From the NCBI GenBank assembly GCA_965207755.1, contig OZ242297.1, positions 558,001 through 622,000 on the forward strand: a DNA stretch of 64,000 nt, in the 5' to 3' direction. Position numbers and translations under genes: made by a program. Below the pieces are notes generated by a model. It searched no databases, was not told the DNA's origin, and saw nothing but the letters and a program-made list of their open reading frames with translations. Below are positions 43,123 to 51,968 of this stretch, piece after piece. The stretch's first letter is position 1. The number at the start of each line of letters is the position of its first letter. The stretch comes from Aldehydirespirator sp028819505. Its GTDB lineage: Bacteria > Actinomycetota > Acidimicrobiia > Acidimicrobiales > Aldehydirespiratoraceae.

Positions 43123-45438
43123 GTGGACGGGACTGAGTCGTTCCCCAGGCGCCAGGCCCTCACCCGGCGCTTCACGCTGGGCGAGCCCCGCGACATCAGA
43201 GTGTCCGACGACGGCGCCCGGGTGGTGTTCCTTCGCTCGTCAGGACCGGTCGACCCCGTCAACTCGCTGTGGGTGCTCGACGTCGCCACCGGCGTGGAGC
43301 GCGTGGTGGCCGACCCGCGCCGCCTCGCCGCGCTCAGTGACGGCGGTGGGGATCGCGACGAGGGCACAGTCGGGAACGGCGGCCGGAGCGACGTCGACGG
43401 CCACAGCGACGGCGACGTGCCGGCGGCCGAGCGGGCTCGGCGCGAGCGGGTACGCGAGACGGCCGGGGGCATCGTGTCCTATGACGCCGACGAGGGACTG
43501 ACCGTCGCGGTGTTCGCCCTGGGCGGACGGCTGTGGCGGGCGAGCCTTGTCGAGGGCGGTCCGCCCGCGCCGCTGGCCGCGTCGCCGGGCGCGTTCGATC
43601 CTCGCCTGTCACCAGACGGTGCCCGGGTGGCCTACGTGGCCGGACCGAGCCTGCGGGTGACCGGCGACGCCGCCGGTGACCGGGTTGTCGTCGAGGAGTC
43701 CTGCGAGACGGTGACCTGGGGTTCGGCGGAGTTCGTGGCCGCTGAGGAGATGGGCCGCACCCGGGGGCACTGGTGGTCCCCCGACGGCCGGCGCCTGCTG
43801 GCGGCCCGGGTGGACACATCGCCGGTGCCGCGCTGGTGGATCGCGGATACGGCGTCGCCCGGCCGCGAGCCCACGGAGGTCCGCTACCCGGCCGCGGGCG
43901 AAGCCAACGCTGAGGTCGCCCTGGCCGTGTTCGACCTCGACGACGATGCCGAACCGGTCACGCTCGCTTGGGACGAGGACGGTTGGGAATACCTGGCCGC
44001 AGTTCGCTGGAGTGCTGACGGCTTGCTTCTCACCGTGCAGACCAGGGACCAGCGCACGCTCGGCGTGCTGCAGGCCGACCCGGACTCGGAGACCTGCCGC
44101 CTGCTGCGAACGGTCACGGACGATGCCTGGGTGGAGCTCGTCCCCGGCGCCCCCCGGCTGGTCGGCCGCAAGCTTGTCACCGTCGAGGACACCGGATCAG
44201 GTGGACCACCCGCGACGTCTCCACCTCAGAGGTGGAAAACTGACAGGAACTCGATCCGGGCCGAGGACCGCGGCCCGGCCCGCAGGCTGTGCGTCGACGG
44301 AGAAGCGCTCACACCCGTCGACATGCAAGTCCGCGCCGTCCACCACGCCGATGACGACGGCGTGATCGTCAGCGCATCTACCGACCCGACCGAGGTCCAT
44401 GCGGCCCGAGTCGGCTGGGACGGCGAGATCGACTGGCTGACCAGCGCCTCGGGGGTCCACGGCGTCGCCGCAGGGGGCGACACGACCGTCATCACCAGCC
44501 GCTGGCTCGACCGGCCCGGCCGGCGCTGCACGGTGCAGTCGCCTCGGCAGTCTGAGTCGGGTGGTTCTGTCGCCTCCCCGCAGTCCGAGCCGGGCCTTCC
44601 CATTGCCTCCCACGCAGCCGAGCCGGGCCAGGAGCTCAACGTCGAGATCGTCGAGCTCGGACCCCGTCGCCTGGTCTCGGCCCTGGTCCTGCCCTCGGGG
44701 CCGGCCGCGGCAGGCGATGGTCCGCTGCCGGTGCTGCTCGACCCCTACGGCGGTCCCCACGCCCAGCGGGTGCAGCGGGCCGAGGCGCTGTTCCACACCT
44801 CGCAGTGGTTCGCCGACCAGGGCTTCGCCGTGCTGGTCGTGGACGGGCGGGGGACGCCGGGCCGCGGCCCGGCGTTCGAGCGGGCCGTGCGGGGCGACCT
44901 CGCGGGCCCTGTCCTGGAGGACCAGATCGAGGCGCTGCGCGACGCCGCCGACCGCTATCCGGTACTCGACCCGGCGCGGGTGGCCGTCCGGGGCTGGTCC
45001 TTCGGCGGCTACCTGGCCGCGCTGGCCGTGCTGCGCCGGCCGGATGTGTTCGCGGCGGCCATCGCCGGCGCGCCGGTCACCGACTGGCGGCTCTACGACA
45101 CCCACTACACCGAGCGCTACCTGGGGCACCCGGCGGACGAGCCCGGCAACTACGAGCGCACCGACCTCGGTCCGCTGGCGCCCGGCCTGCAACGCCCCCT
45201 GATGCTCATCCACGGCCTCGCCGACGACAACGTGGTGGCCGCCCACACCCTGAGGCTGTCGCGGGCGCTGACCGAGGCGGGCCGGCCCCACACCGTGCTG
45301 CCCCTCAGCGGGATCACCCACATGACCCCCCAGGAGGAGGTGGCCGAGAACCTGCTCCTCCTGCAGCTCCGCTTCCTTCAGGACGCGCTGGGCCTGCAAT
45401 CCTCGACGACGGGAGGACTCCATGAACCCGGACCCTGA
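43123..45438 (+). CDS. S9-family prolyl oligopeptidase (dipeptidyl-peptidase IV-like)
   Basis: A 771-residue serine peptidase from GTG 43123. An N-terminal beta-propeller (about 20-490) precedes an alpha/beta-hydrolase domain. The triad is Ser626 (GWSFGGYLAAL), Asp701 (HGLADDNV) and His733 (GITHMTP), in the order of DPP IV. The propeller carries the EE motif region (SAEFVAAEEMGRTRGHWWSPDG) that binds the peptide N-terminus in dipeptidases. There is no clear signal peptide, so it is probably cytoplasmic. The next gene overlaps its 3' end by 17 bp. Confidence 0.93.
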   Translation: MDGTESFPRRQALTRRFTLGEPRDIRVSDDGARVVFLRSSGPVDPVNSLWVLDVATGVERVVADPRRLAALSDGGGDRDEGTVGNGGRSDVDGHSDGDVPAAERARRERVRETAGGIVSYDADEGLTVAVFALGGRLWRASLVEGGPPAPLAASPGAFDPRLSPDGARVAYVAGPSLRVTGDAAGDRVVVEESCETVTWGSAEFVAAEEMGRTRGHWWSPDGRRLLAARVDTSPVPRWWIADTASPGREPTEVRYPAAGEANAEVALAVFDLDDDAEPVTLAWDEDGWEYLAAVRWSADGLLLTVQTRDQRTLGVLQADPDSETCRLLRTVTDDAWVELVPGAPRLVGRKLVTVEDTGSGGPPATSPPQRWKTDRNSIRAEDRGPARRLCVDGEALTPVDMQVRAVHHADDDGVIVSASTDPTEVHAARVGWDGEIDWLTSASGVHGVAAGGDTTVITSRWLDRPGRRCTVQSPRQSESGGSVASPQSEPGLPIASHAAEPGQELNVEIVELGPRRLVSALVLPSGPAAAGDGPLPVLLDPYGGPHAQRVQRAEALFHTSQWFADQGFAVLVVDGRGTPGRGPAFERAVRGDLAGPVLEDQIEALRDAADRYPVLDPARVAVRGWSFGGYLAALAVLRRPDVFAAAIAGAPVTDWRLYDTHYTERYLGHPADEPGNYERTDLGPLAPGLQRPLMLIHGLADDNVVAAHTLRLSRALTEAGRPHTVLPLSGITHMTPQEEVAENLLLLQLRFLQDALGLQSSTTGGLHEPGP

Positions 45439-46603
45439 GCAGATCGCCGCCGAGCGGGAGGCCCGGCTGCTCGACGGGCGAGCCTGGGAGGACTTCTGCG
45501 ACACGCTCAAGGCCGCCGGTCGCATCGTGCTTCGCGAGACCCCCGACGGCGACGGCCAGGACCGGGTGGAGGGCTTCCGCTACCTCACCCGCATGATCAT
45601 GATGGCCTCGGCCCGGGCCATCGAACGCCGCATGCCCGGTACCCGCCCCCGGCCGATCCGGCTCATCCCGCCCCCGCTGAGGGGCGGGCAGGGCGTGCAG
45701 TCGCCCAACCAGGACCACATCGTCCAGCCGGTGGACGCCCGCTACCGTTACCGGGTCACGGGCACGCTCGGCAGCGCCTACACCCACCTGTCGGCGTGGA
45801 GCCCGCCCATCCCCGCCGATGTCGGCGCGTTCGATGCCGGCCCGGGCGCCGAGGACCTGCTACCAGGATTCAATCCGAACATGGCGCTGACCCCCCACAG
45901 CTTCGTGCTGGCCGAGCTGGCCGCCGCCGACGGCGCCGTGGACTTCGTGATGTCGGTCGACGACCCCGGCCCGGACGAGGTGTGGTTCCCGATGACGCTG
46001 CAGACCCGCGAGCTGATGGGCCGGGTCGTCTACGCGGACCGCGGTTCTCAGTCACCGCCCCGGCTGGAGATCGGCTGCCTCGACGAGCATCCCCGCCCGG
46101 CCACGCCCGAGCCCGACGACATGGCGGTCCGGCTGGCCGTGGCCGCGCAGCTGGTGCTGGGATTGCTCAGCGACTACGGCGGGTGGACCCGCGACCTGCT
46201 GACCCGCGAGAACCGGCTGGAGTACACCAAGGAGTGGTACGAGCGCATCGGAGGGTCGCCCGACGACCGCCACTTCGAGTTCGGCTACTGGCGGCTGGCG
46301 CCGGGCACCGCGCTGGTGGTGGAGTTCGCCGAGCCTCGATGCCGGCACTGGAACTTCCAGCTGTGCAACCACTGGATGGAGAACCTCGCCGACTATTTCC
46401 GGGGCCGGGGCTACGTCGACAGCGAGAACGCGACACGCACATCCGACGGCAGCGTGCGGATCGTGGTGGCCGGCGCCGACCCGGGTGTCGCCAACTGGAT
46501 AGACCCCGGCGACCGGGACCACGGAGTGATGGGCCTGCGCTTCGTCCAGCCCGACGCGCCGCCCGAGATCTCGTGCCGTCTGGTGCCCCTGGAGGAGCTG
46601 TGA
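45422..46603 (+). CDS. DUF1214-like protein
   Basis: A 393-residue soluble protein whose ATG lies 17 bp inside the peptidase gene, implying translational coupling. The C-terminal half holds WYERIGGSPDDRHFEFGYWRLAPGTALVVEF and CRHWNFQLCNHWMENLADYF, resembling the DUF1214/DUF1254 group. There is no signal peptide or membrane span. Function unknown. The link with an S9 peptidase is positional only. Confidence 0.75.
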   Translation: MNPDPEQIAAEREARLLDGRAWEDFCDTLKAAGRIVLRETPDGDGQDRVEGFRYLTRMIMMASARAIERRMPGTRPRPIRLIPPPLRGGQGVQSPNQDHIVQPVDARYRYRVTGTLGSAYTHLSAWSPPIPADVGAFDAGPGAEDLLPGFNPNMALTPHSFVLAELAAADGAVDFVMSVDDPGPDEVWFPMTLQTRELMGRVVYADRGSQSPPRLEIGCLDEHPRPATPEPDDMAVRLAVAAQLVLGLLSDYGGWTRDLLTRENRLEYTKEWYERIGGSPDDRHFEFGYWRLAPGTALVVEFAEPRCRHWNFQLCNHWMENLADYFRGRGYVDSENATRTSDGSVRIVVAGADPGVANWIDPGDRDHGVMGLRFVQPDAPPEISCRLVPLEEL

Positions 46604-46928
46604 GGGTCCTGAGGCCGAGCGGCAGAGCCAACCGCGGAGGATCGCTGCCAACGCCCAGCGAGGCCGTGTCCCGAACGGCCCGCGAGCCGCCGCGGGCAAT
46701 GGCCGCGAGACACTGATCGCAGCGGCCCGCGACGCGTTCGGGTTGTGGCCGGGCTCAGAGTGCGCGAACATGGAACCGGCGTTCCTTCCTTGACCGAAGC
46801 CGCGTGGGCGTTCGGTCACCTAGCGGGGCGGTGGTGCGCACTACCGGGGGGAGGAGGTGCGCACCACCGCCACCGCACGAGCCGCGGCGGCGCTAGTGCC
46901 CGCAAGGACGCACCGCGATTGGTGCCGA
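46604..46928. other. Convergent gap with strong inverted repeat
   Basis: A 325-bp gap between two convergent genes. The only clear structure is the 14-bp inverted repeat at 46827-46871. The remainder (46604-46826) shows nothing recognisable. Confidence 0.5.
46827..46871. terminator. 14-bp inverted repeat, possible bidirectional terminator
   Basis: GGCGGTGGTGCGCA (46827-46840) and its exact complement (46858-46871) flank a 17-nt loop. It lies 58 bp past the stop of the minus-strand operon and about 220 bp past the plus-strand DUF1214 gene, so it would best serve the minus strand. There is no U-tract. Confidence 0.5.
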
Positions 46929-47348
46929 TCAGTTGGCGCGGTGCTGGTAGGCGGCGATCAGCATCAGCATGCTGGCGAGCACCAAGTGGAACACCGTCGG
47001 GATCCAGGTGCTGAACCACCCGAAGTCCGACAGCACGCTCAATCCGAGCACCAGCCGCACGGCCATCACGACGAAGTAGAGGGCGGAGAACAACGTCACC
47101 GGGAGGATCAGTCGGGGGCTGATGAGTCCTTTGCCGCGGTGCATGCGGACCAGGACCACGGCGATGATTGCCAGGATGAGAACCTGCGCCCCCAGCAGCA
47201 CCGTGTACGGCAGTCCGCTGCCCTGGAAGTCGTCGAAGGGCGGGAGGAACGACACCGGTCCCCAGCGCTGAACGGCCTGGGCCAGGACTCGGGCCCCGAA
47301 CGCGAGACTCAACACACCGAAAGCCACGGAATAGCGGCGGCGCGTCAT
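46929..47348 (-). CDS. Small four-span membrane protein
   Basis: A 139-residue hydrophobic protein with four predicted spans (about 7-25, 45-68, 80-103, 113-135) and a basic N-terminus. Its start overlaps the enolase-family stop by 4 bp, so it is the last gene of the hydroxylase/GH3 operon. No family was recognised and no catalytic residues are evident. Confidence 0.75.
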   Translation of the reverse strand: MTRRRYSVAFGVLSLAFGARVLAQAVQRWGPVSFLPPFDDFQGSGLPYTVLLGAQVLILAIIAVVLVRMHRGKGLISPRLILPVTLFSALYFVVMAVRLVLGLSVLSDFGWFSTWIPTVFHLVLASMLMLIAAYQHRAN

Positions 47349-48499
47349 GGTTGTGCGCCCCGGAGTTCAAGGCCTTTCGTAGCCTGCTCGTCGACGGTCA
47401 GCCCGAAACCACCGCGGCCTGCGTCGACAGCTTCGGCGGCGGCGAGCGCTCCGCCCCGATCGAACATGATGCTGGGCGCAGTCAGGTCGCCCTGCAGCAG
47501 GTGGGTGCCGAAGGCGCCCTCGGCCGCCACCAGGTCCGGCTCGACCGACTGCATCACGGTCAGGGCAGCTCTGGTGAGGATGCTGGTCTCTCCGACCTGG
47601 CAGCCGACGATCACGCCGATGCCGAGGTCGGTCGCCCTCACGGCCACGTCGAGCGAGCGGATGACACCCCCCATCTTCGACACCCGGACGTTGGCGATCC
47701 ACCTGTCCGGCTCCCCGGCGACCGGGTCGAGTTGGTCGACGCGCAGCATGCTCTCGTCGAGCACTATCCGCGTCCCGCACTCCGCGGCCACTTCGCGGAA
47801 CCCGTCGATGTCGTCGGCCTGAAGGGGCTCCTCCACGGCGAAGACGGGACGGCCCAAGCCCTCTATGTGCTCGATGCAGGTGTCGGCCGACCGCCAGAGG
47901 TTGTTGGCGTCGATCCGGACCCGCAGAGTTCCGTCGGATCGACCCGGCTGCGGGGAGTCGAGGGCCGCCATCTTGCGTCGATCGCGGCGCAGCCTGCCTG
48001 ACACCTTCACCTTGAAGTCGCGGAATCCCTCGGCCAGGTATCGGCGGGACTGGCGCAGGTACACGGGCCAGGGCGAGTCGCCGAGCACTGCCGAGTAGTG
48101 GAATTCGGCGGTCGGCCGGTCGACGCCCAGCAGGTCCTCGACCGGCAGACCCTCGTGCTTGCCCAGCAGGTCAAGCACGGCGATCTCGGCCGCGCAGAAC
48201 GCGGCCGGGTTGCGGTCGACAGCATCCTGATGGGCCGCGATCCAGGCGCGCAGGCTCTCCACGTCGGCGATCTCGGCCGCCATTGCGTCGCGGTGCTCGA
48301 GGACGAAGGCAGCCGCGCCGTCGACGGTCTCGGCGGTGACGTACGGGCGCGGGCAGCTCTCGCCCCATCCGGTGGCTCCATCGGGCCCGCGTGCGGCCAC
48401 GATCAGGTTGCGGGCCCTGCGACGGCTCGCCGATGCGTGGCGGAACACCGTCTTGAACGGCACGCTGAACGTGAAGACGTCGAAGCGCTCGATCCGCAT
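47345..48499 (-). CDS. Enolase-superfamily enzyme (dipeptide epimerase / MLE-like)
   Basis: A 384-residue enzyme from ATG 48499; a TTG at 48511 would overlap the upstream stop. The barrel has the muconate-lactonizing-enzyme set: K163-x-K165 (DFKVKVSG), metal ligands Asp197 (RIDANNL), Glu223 (VEEPL) and Asp248 (VLDES), and second base Lys275 (RVSKMGG). The two opposing lysines fit epimerases (dipeptide, N-acylamino acid) as well as cycloisomerases. Substrate unknown. Clustering with an adenylating enzyme and a hydroxylase suggests a secondary-metabolite or lipid pathway. Confidence 0.87.
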   Translation of the reverse strand: MRIERFDVFTFSVPFKTVFRHASASRRRARNLIVAARGPDGATGWGESCPRPYVTAETVDGAAAFVLEHRDAMAAEIADVESLRAWIAAHQDAVDRNPAAFCAAEIAVLDLLGKHEGLPVEDLLGVDRPTAEFHYSAVLGDSPWPVYLRQSRRYLAEGFRDFKVKVSGRLRRDRRKMAALDSPQPGRSDGTLRVRIDANNLWRSADTCIEHIEGLGRPVFAVEEPLQADDIDGFREVAAECGTRIVLDESMLRVDQLDPVAGEPDRWIANVRVSKMGGVIRSLDVAVRATDLGIGVIVGCQVGETSILTRAALTVMQSVEPDLVAAEGAFGTHLLQGDLTAPSIMFDRGGALAAAEAVDAGRGGFGLTVDEQATKGLELRGAQP

Positions 48500-48507
48500 G
48501 CGAGCCG

Positions 48508-50214
48508 TCAACCGGCCTCGGCGAACGCGTCGAAGTCGAAGGCGCAGTCGTGGCCGTACTGCACATGCAAGTACTTGAACTGGGCATCCCTCTGGCCGGC
48601 GGCCACCAGCGCCCGCCGGTACTCGGCGCCCGTGCCGGACTGCAGCCGGTGCAGGGTCATCTCGGTGAGCCGGCCGCTAGCGCGCTTGCTGTCGTACTCG
48701 ATGTTCAGCCTGCGCAGCCGGGAGTCGACTCCGGTCGCGATCGACTGGTCTGCGTTCGCCCCGTGGCCCGCGGAGGGCGACCAACCGGCTGTGGCGCTTG
48801 CCGGCAGTCCACTGGGCTCCACGTAGAGCCTGTAGCAGGCCGCGTCCACGTCGGCGAGCATGATGAAGAAGTCGGCGATCAAACCGTGCTCGCCGAGAGC
48901 TGCCGGAACCGCGTCCAGCACCTGAGCCTCGTGGAGTTTCTCGCCGGTGATGCTGGTGATCCCGCTGCCCTTCTGCACGAAGACCAGCGCCGGGGTAGAG
49001 CCAACCCACCCGGTGACCCTGACGATGTCGCTCATGTCGTAGCGGTAGAGGCCGTCGGGCGTGGTCACCACCACGTAGTAGTCGCATCCTGTGTCCAGTT
49101 CGCTCATCGAGAGCATCTCCGGCGAGCCGGACTCCCACGCGTCCCGCTCGGCGAACTCGAAGAACGTGTCATAGAGCGCCGGCAGGCAGGTGTTCGACGC
49201 AGGATCGATGTTTATGGTGCCCTGCATCTCGCTGGCCACGTAGCCGGCCTCCATCACGATGCACGACTCCGGAAGCGAGGGCTGGACGCTGGCGATGGCC
49301 ACGCCGCAGCTACCTCCGGTCCACGTCACCACGCCTGCGAGCCGGGACCAGATGTCGCGGTAGGTCAGCCGGCCGCTGGCGTCCAGTCGCCTCTGAAGCT
49401 CGGCCGCCCTGCCGGGCTGGGGCCTGAGGCCGGGATCCTCGGAGGGGTCCAGCAGGGCGGCTAGTCGATCGGGCAGCCGGCCATCGGCCACCGCGGGCAG
49501 GATCGTGTCAACGTGTTCATGCATCACGGTCAGCAGCCGCATCATCGTGGACGGGTTGGCGGTCCCGAAGGAGGTCACCCTGGCGTCGGCCAGTCCCAGG
49601 ATGGCCATGATGATGTAGCGGGACTCGTAGTCCTCGACCGTGTTGATCCACGCGGGCAGTGTGTAGCGCCGCTTCAGGAGGCGGGGCTGGTTCTCCCGCA
49701 GCTTGCCGGTGGCCGATCCGTACGGCGTGCCCCCGGCCATGTGGCCCTCGACCCCGGCACCGCCCACCATGAACACCCGGCCCGAGAGGATCGGAGCGCT
49801 CTTGGACCAAACGTGCGTGGCCAGGCGCTGGTGGGTCTTCATGCGCTTGAGGCCGGACGGGGTCAGCGGGATGTTCTTGGGATCACCGCCGGTGCCGCTG
49901 GTGCGGTTGTAGTACACGGGCTGCTCGGCGGTGAGACGCTTCTCGCCGGTGAGTTCCTGGCGCTCCACATGATGGCGGAGATCCTCGTAGGTCTGCACCG
50001 GCACGGCCCGGCGGTAGTCGGCGACGCTGCGGATCGTCTCGAAGGAGTGGTCGACACCGAAGGAGGTGCGAGCATTGGCAGTCAGGACTCGGCTCAGCAG
50101 CGCCCATTGGGTCTTCTCCGGTCGGCGTGCAGAGTCCAGGAACCGCCGCAGCCCGGGCTCCTGGCCCATCGTCAGCGCCGCTCTGAGGGCGAGATAGCCG
50201 GCATCCGCCGGCAT
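48508..50214 (-). CDS. GH3-family acyl-adenylating enzyme
   Basis: A 568-residue protein resembling plant GH3 auxin-amido synthetases, members of the firefly-luciferase adenylation superfamily. The ATP motif is TSGTGGDPKNIPLT, later YRYDMSDIVRVTG and SGITSITGEKLHEAQ. GH3 enzymes activate a carboxylate as AMP ester and join it to an amino acid. Bacterial members are scattered and their substrates are mostly unknown. Its ATG overlaps the hydroxylase stop by one base. Confidence 0.86.
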   Translation of the reverse strand: MPADAGYLALRAALTMGQEPGLRRFLDSARRPEKTQWALLSRVLTANARTSFGVDHSFETIRSVADYRRAVPVQTYEDLRHHVERQELTGEKRLTAEQPVYYNRTSGTGGDPKNIPLTPSGLKRMKTHQRLATHVWSKSAPILSGRVFMVGGAGVEGHMAGGTPYGSATGKLRENQPRLLKRRYTLPAWINTVEDYESRYIIMAILGLADARVTSFGTANPSTMMRLLTVMHEHVDTILPAVADGRLPDRLAALLDPSEDPGLRPQPGRAAELQRRLDASGRLTYRDIWSRLAGVVTWTGGSCGVAIASVQPSLPESCIVMEAGYVASEMQGTINIDPASNTCLPALYDTFFEFAERDAWESGSPEMLSMSELDTGCDYYVVVTTPDGLYRYDMSDIVRVTGWVGSTPALVFVQKGSGITSITGEKLHEAQVLDAVPAALGEHGLIADFFIMLADVDAACYRLYVEPSGLPASATAGWSPSAGHGANADQSIATGVDSRLRRLNIEYDSKRASGRLTEMTLHRLQSGTGAEYRRALVAAGQRDAQFKYLHVQYGHDCAFDFDAFAEAG

Positions 50215-51107
50215 CAGCGCGGGACCTTGTCCAGCTTGGGAACGAACGGTGTTCGCATCTGCTTCCAGAACCCGGCCGGATAGCTGCGGTTGATGAGTCC
50301 CAGGTCGCCGACCTCCCGTCTAGGGGGAAGGAACCGCGTCCCGAACAGCACGTCCCACACGATCAGGTTGTTCCCGTAGTTGCTGTTCGACTCAGCGATC
50401 ACTTCCGAGTGGTGCCAGCGGTGCAACTCCGGGCCGCTGATGAGGTAGTTGAGCGGCCCCAGCCGCACATCGCAGTTCGAGTGCTGGAAGAACCCGTTGA
50501 CCGCGTAGAACACGAGATAGGCGCCGAGCACCTCTCTCCCCACGCCCATCACCGCGAAGGGCAGGGTGTCGAGCGCGAGCTGCACCGCCTTCTCGAAGGG
50601 ATGGAAGCGGCCGACGTTGAGCCAGTACAGCCGGTGGGGCGAGTGGTGGACGGCGTGGTAGCTCCACATGAACTGGTAGCGGTGGAAGGCTCGGTGCAGC
50701 CAGTACCGGCCGAAGTCGGCCGCCAGGAGCATCATCATGACCTGCGCCGCGACCGGGAGGCCGTGCGGCCACAGCGTGTCGACGGTCAGCCCGCTGGACT
50801 GGAGCAGGTCGGCGAGCCAGATGGTGACCGTGATCGACACCAGGTACGGCAACGCCATCTGCACCACCACCATGAACAGCAGGTCGGTGCCGACCTCGTT
50901 CCGACGGGGCTTCCACCACTGCCGGTAGGGAAGCGCCAACTCGTGCCAGGTCACGAGGGCCGCTGCGACCACGGCCGCCACGTACGCCGCGGGTGTGACG
51001 TGAAGGCCTGCCGCCGAGAGCAGTCCGAACACCCCGAGGGTGATGAGCACGACTGCCGGATAGGAGGTTCTGACGACGAGGTCCGCTGCTCTCGTCCGTT
51101 CGGGCAT
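50214..51107 (-). CDS. Sterol desaturase / fatty acid hydroxylase family protein
   Basis: A 297-residue membrane protein with four or so spans and the eight-histidine di-iron pattern: H138-RAF-H142, H151-AV-H154-H155 and H229-RW-H232-H233, with a further HSN between them. The family inserts hydroxyl groups or double bonds in lipids, sterols or carotenoids. First gene of an operon with GH3 and enolase-type enzymes. Its substrate is probably a lipid or polyprenyl chain; no steroid genes are nearby. Confidence 0.9.
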   Translation of the reverse strand: MPERTRAADLVVRTSYPAVVLITLGVFGLLSAAGLHVTPAAYVAAVVAAALVTWHELALPYRQWWKPRRNEVGTDLLFMVVVQMALPYLVSITVTIWLADLLQSSGLTVDTLWPHGLPVAAQVMMMLLAADFGRYWLHRAFHRYQFMWSYHAVHHSPHRLYWLNVGRFHPFEKAVQLALDTLPFAVMGVGREVLGAYLVFYAVNGFFQHSNCDVRLGPLNYLISGPELHRWHHSEVIAESNSNYGNNLIVWDVLFGTRFLPPRREVGDLGLINRSYPAGFWKQMRTPFVPKLDKVPR

Positions 51108-51277
51108 CGCTGCAAGTCTGGCATCAGACGGCGGCCGTCCTCAAGGGCGCCGACGGGCCGGCATGGCGCGCTCAGGCGTCGGCGGCCGACGACCGGGGCG
51201 CATGTTCCGGGCGGTCATCCGCATCCCCGTTCCTCTCGACGGCGCCCCCTGAGCCTGGCCGGACCTGTTCCGTGGGC

Positions 51278-51682
51278 TCAGGCGTTGGCGGGGGGAACGA
51301 TGATCTCGCACCGGGGCCCGGTGGCTCGGCTCAGGCGGCGATCAAGGGTGAGCATCGGCCAGTCCAGCACCTCGGCCACCGCCACATACCAGGCGTCGTA
51401 GGCGGTGAGGTTCGCCCGGAGCTCCCACACGCGCCCAGCGAATGGCCTGAACGGGTAGAACTCGATGTCGAGATCGAGCAGGTTGCCATGAGCGGAGGTG
51501 GACTCGAGGCGAGTGATCCCTCCAGACAACTCCATCCGGCGAAATAGATTGGTGGCTTCGGCCAGTGCCAATTCGGGTGCGGCGATGTCGGACTGAACGA
51601 GCGCCGATCTGCACCACTGCGTCTCGTGGTCGGAACTTGTCAGGGCGCCGACGAGCAGCGACGCGTCAACGACCGCGCTCAT
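51278..51682 (-). CDS. vapC: PIN-domain toxin (VapC-like)
   Basis: A 134-residue PIN nuclease from ATG 51682, overlapping the antitoxin stop by 17 bp. Acidic residues of the active site are Asp6 (VVDASLL), Glu42 (LALAEATNLF), Asp96 (TAYDAWYVA) and Asp114 (TLDRRL). Such toxins cut tRNA or rRNA when released from the antitoxin. The frame is open further upstream, but that part is a shadow of the antitoxin. Confidence 0.9.
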   Translation of the reverse strand: MSAVVDASLLVGALTSSDHETQWCRSALVQSDIAAPELALAEATNLFRRMELSGGITRLESTSAHGNLLDLDIEFYPFRPFAGRVWELRANLTAYDAWYVAVAEVLDWPMLTLDRRLSRATGPRCEIIVPPANA

Positions 51683-51914
51683 TGCGGTCCTCCTCCAGCA
51701 TTCTGACGATGTCCGCGGACGTGATCCTGGAGTCCGATGCCTCAACTCGGCGCCGAGCCCTCTCCAGGACGACCTCGCGTGAGGGTCTGCTGGCCATGCG
51801 CTCCAGCGCCTCCCGCAGGTACTCCTGCATGGACTGGCGCTTGAGCGCGGCTCGCGACGCCAGTTCGTCGCGGACTTCCTCGGGCACGTTCCTGATGGTG
51901 ATCTGCACTCCCAT
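51666..51914 (-). CDS. vapB: Ribbon-helix-helix antitoxin (FitA/VapB-like)
   Basis: An 82-residue protein starting GVQITIRNVPEEVRDELASRAA, the ribbon-helix-helix form of FitA-type antitoxins. A charged C-terminal helix (SADIVRMLEEDRNERGR) would wrap the PIN toxin. It is first in the pair, so it should autoregulate it. AT-richer sequence upstream (51915-51960) fits a promoter. Confidence 0.88.
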   Translation of the reverse strand: MGVQITIRNVPEEVRDELASRAALKRQSMQEYLREALERMASRPSREVVLERARRRVEASDSRITSADIVRMLEEDRNERGR

Positions 51915-51968
51915 GACAGCATTATGACAGCAATGCCCGCATTTTGCAAGCAGCTATTTCGACTACTG

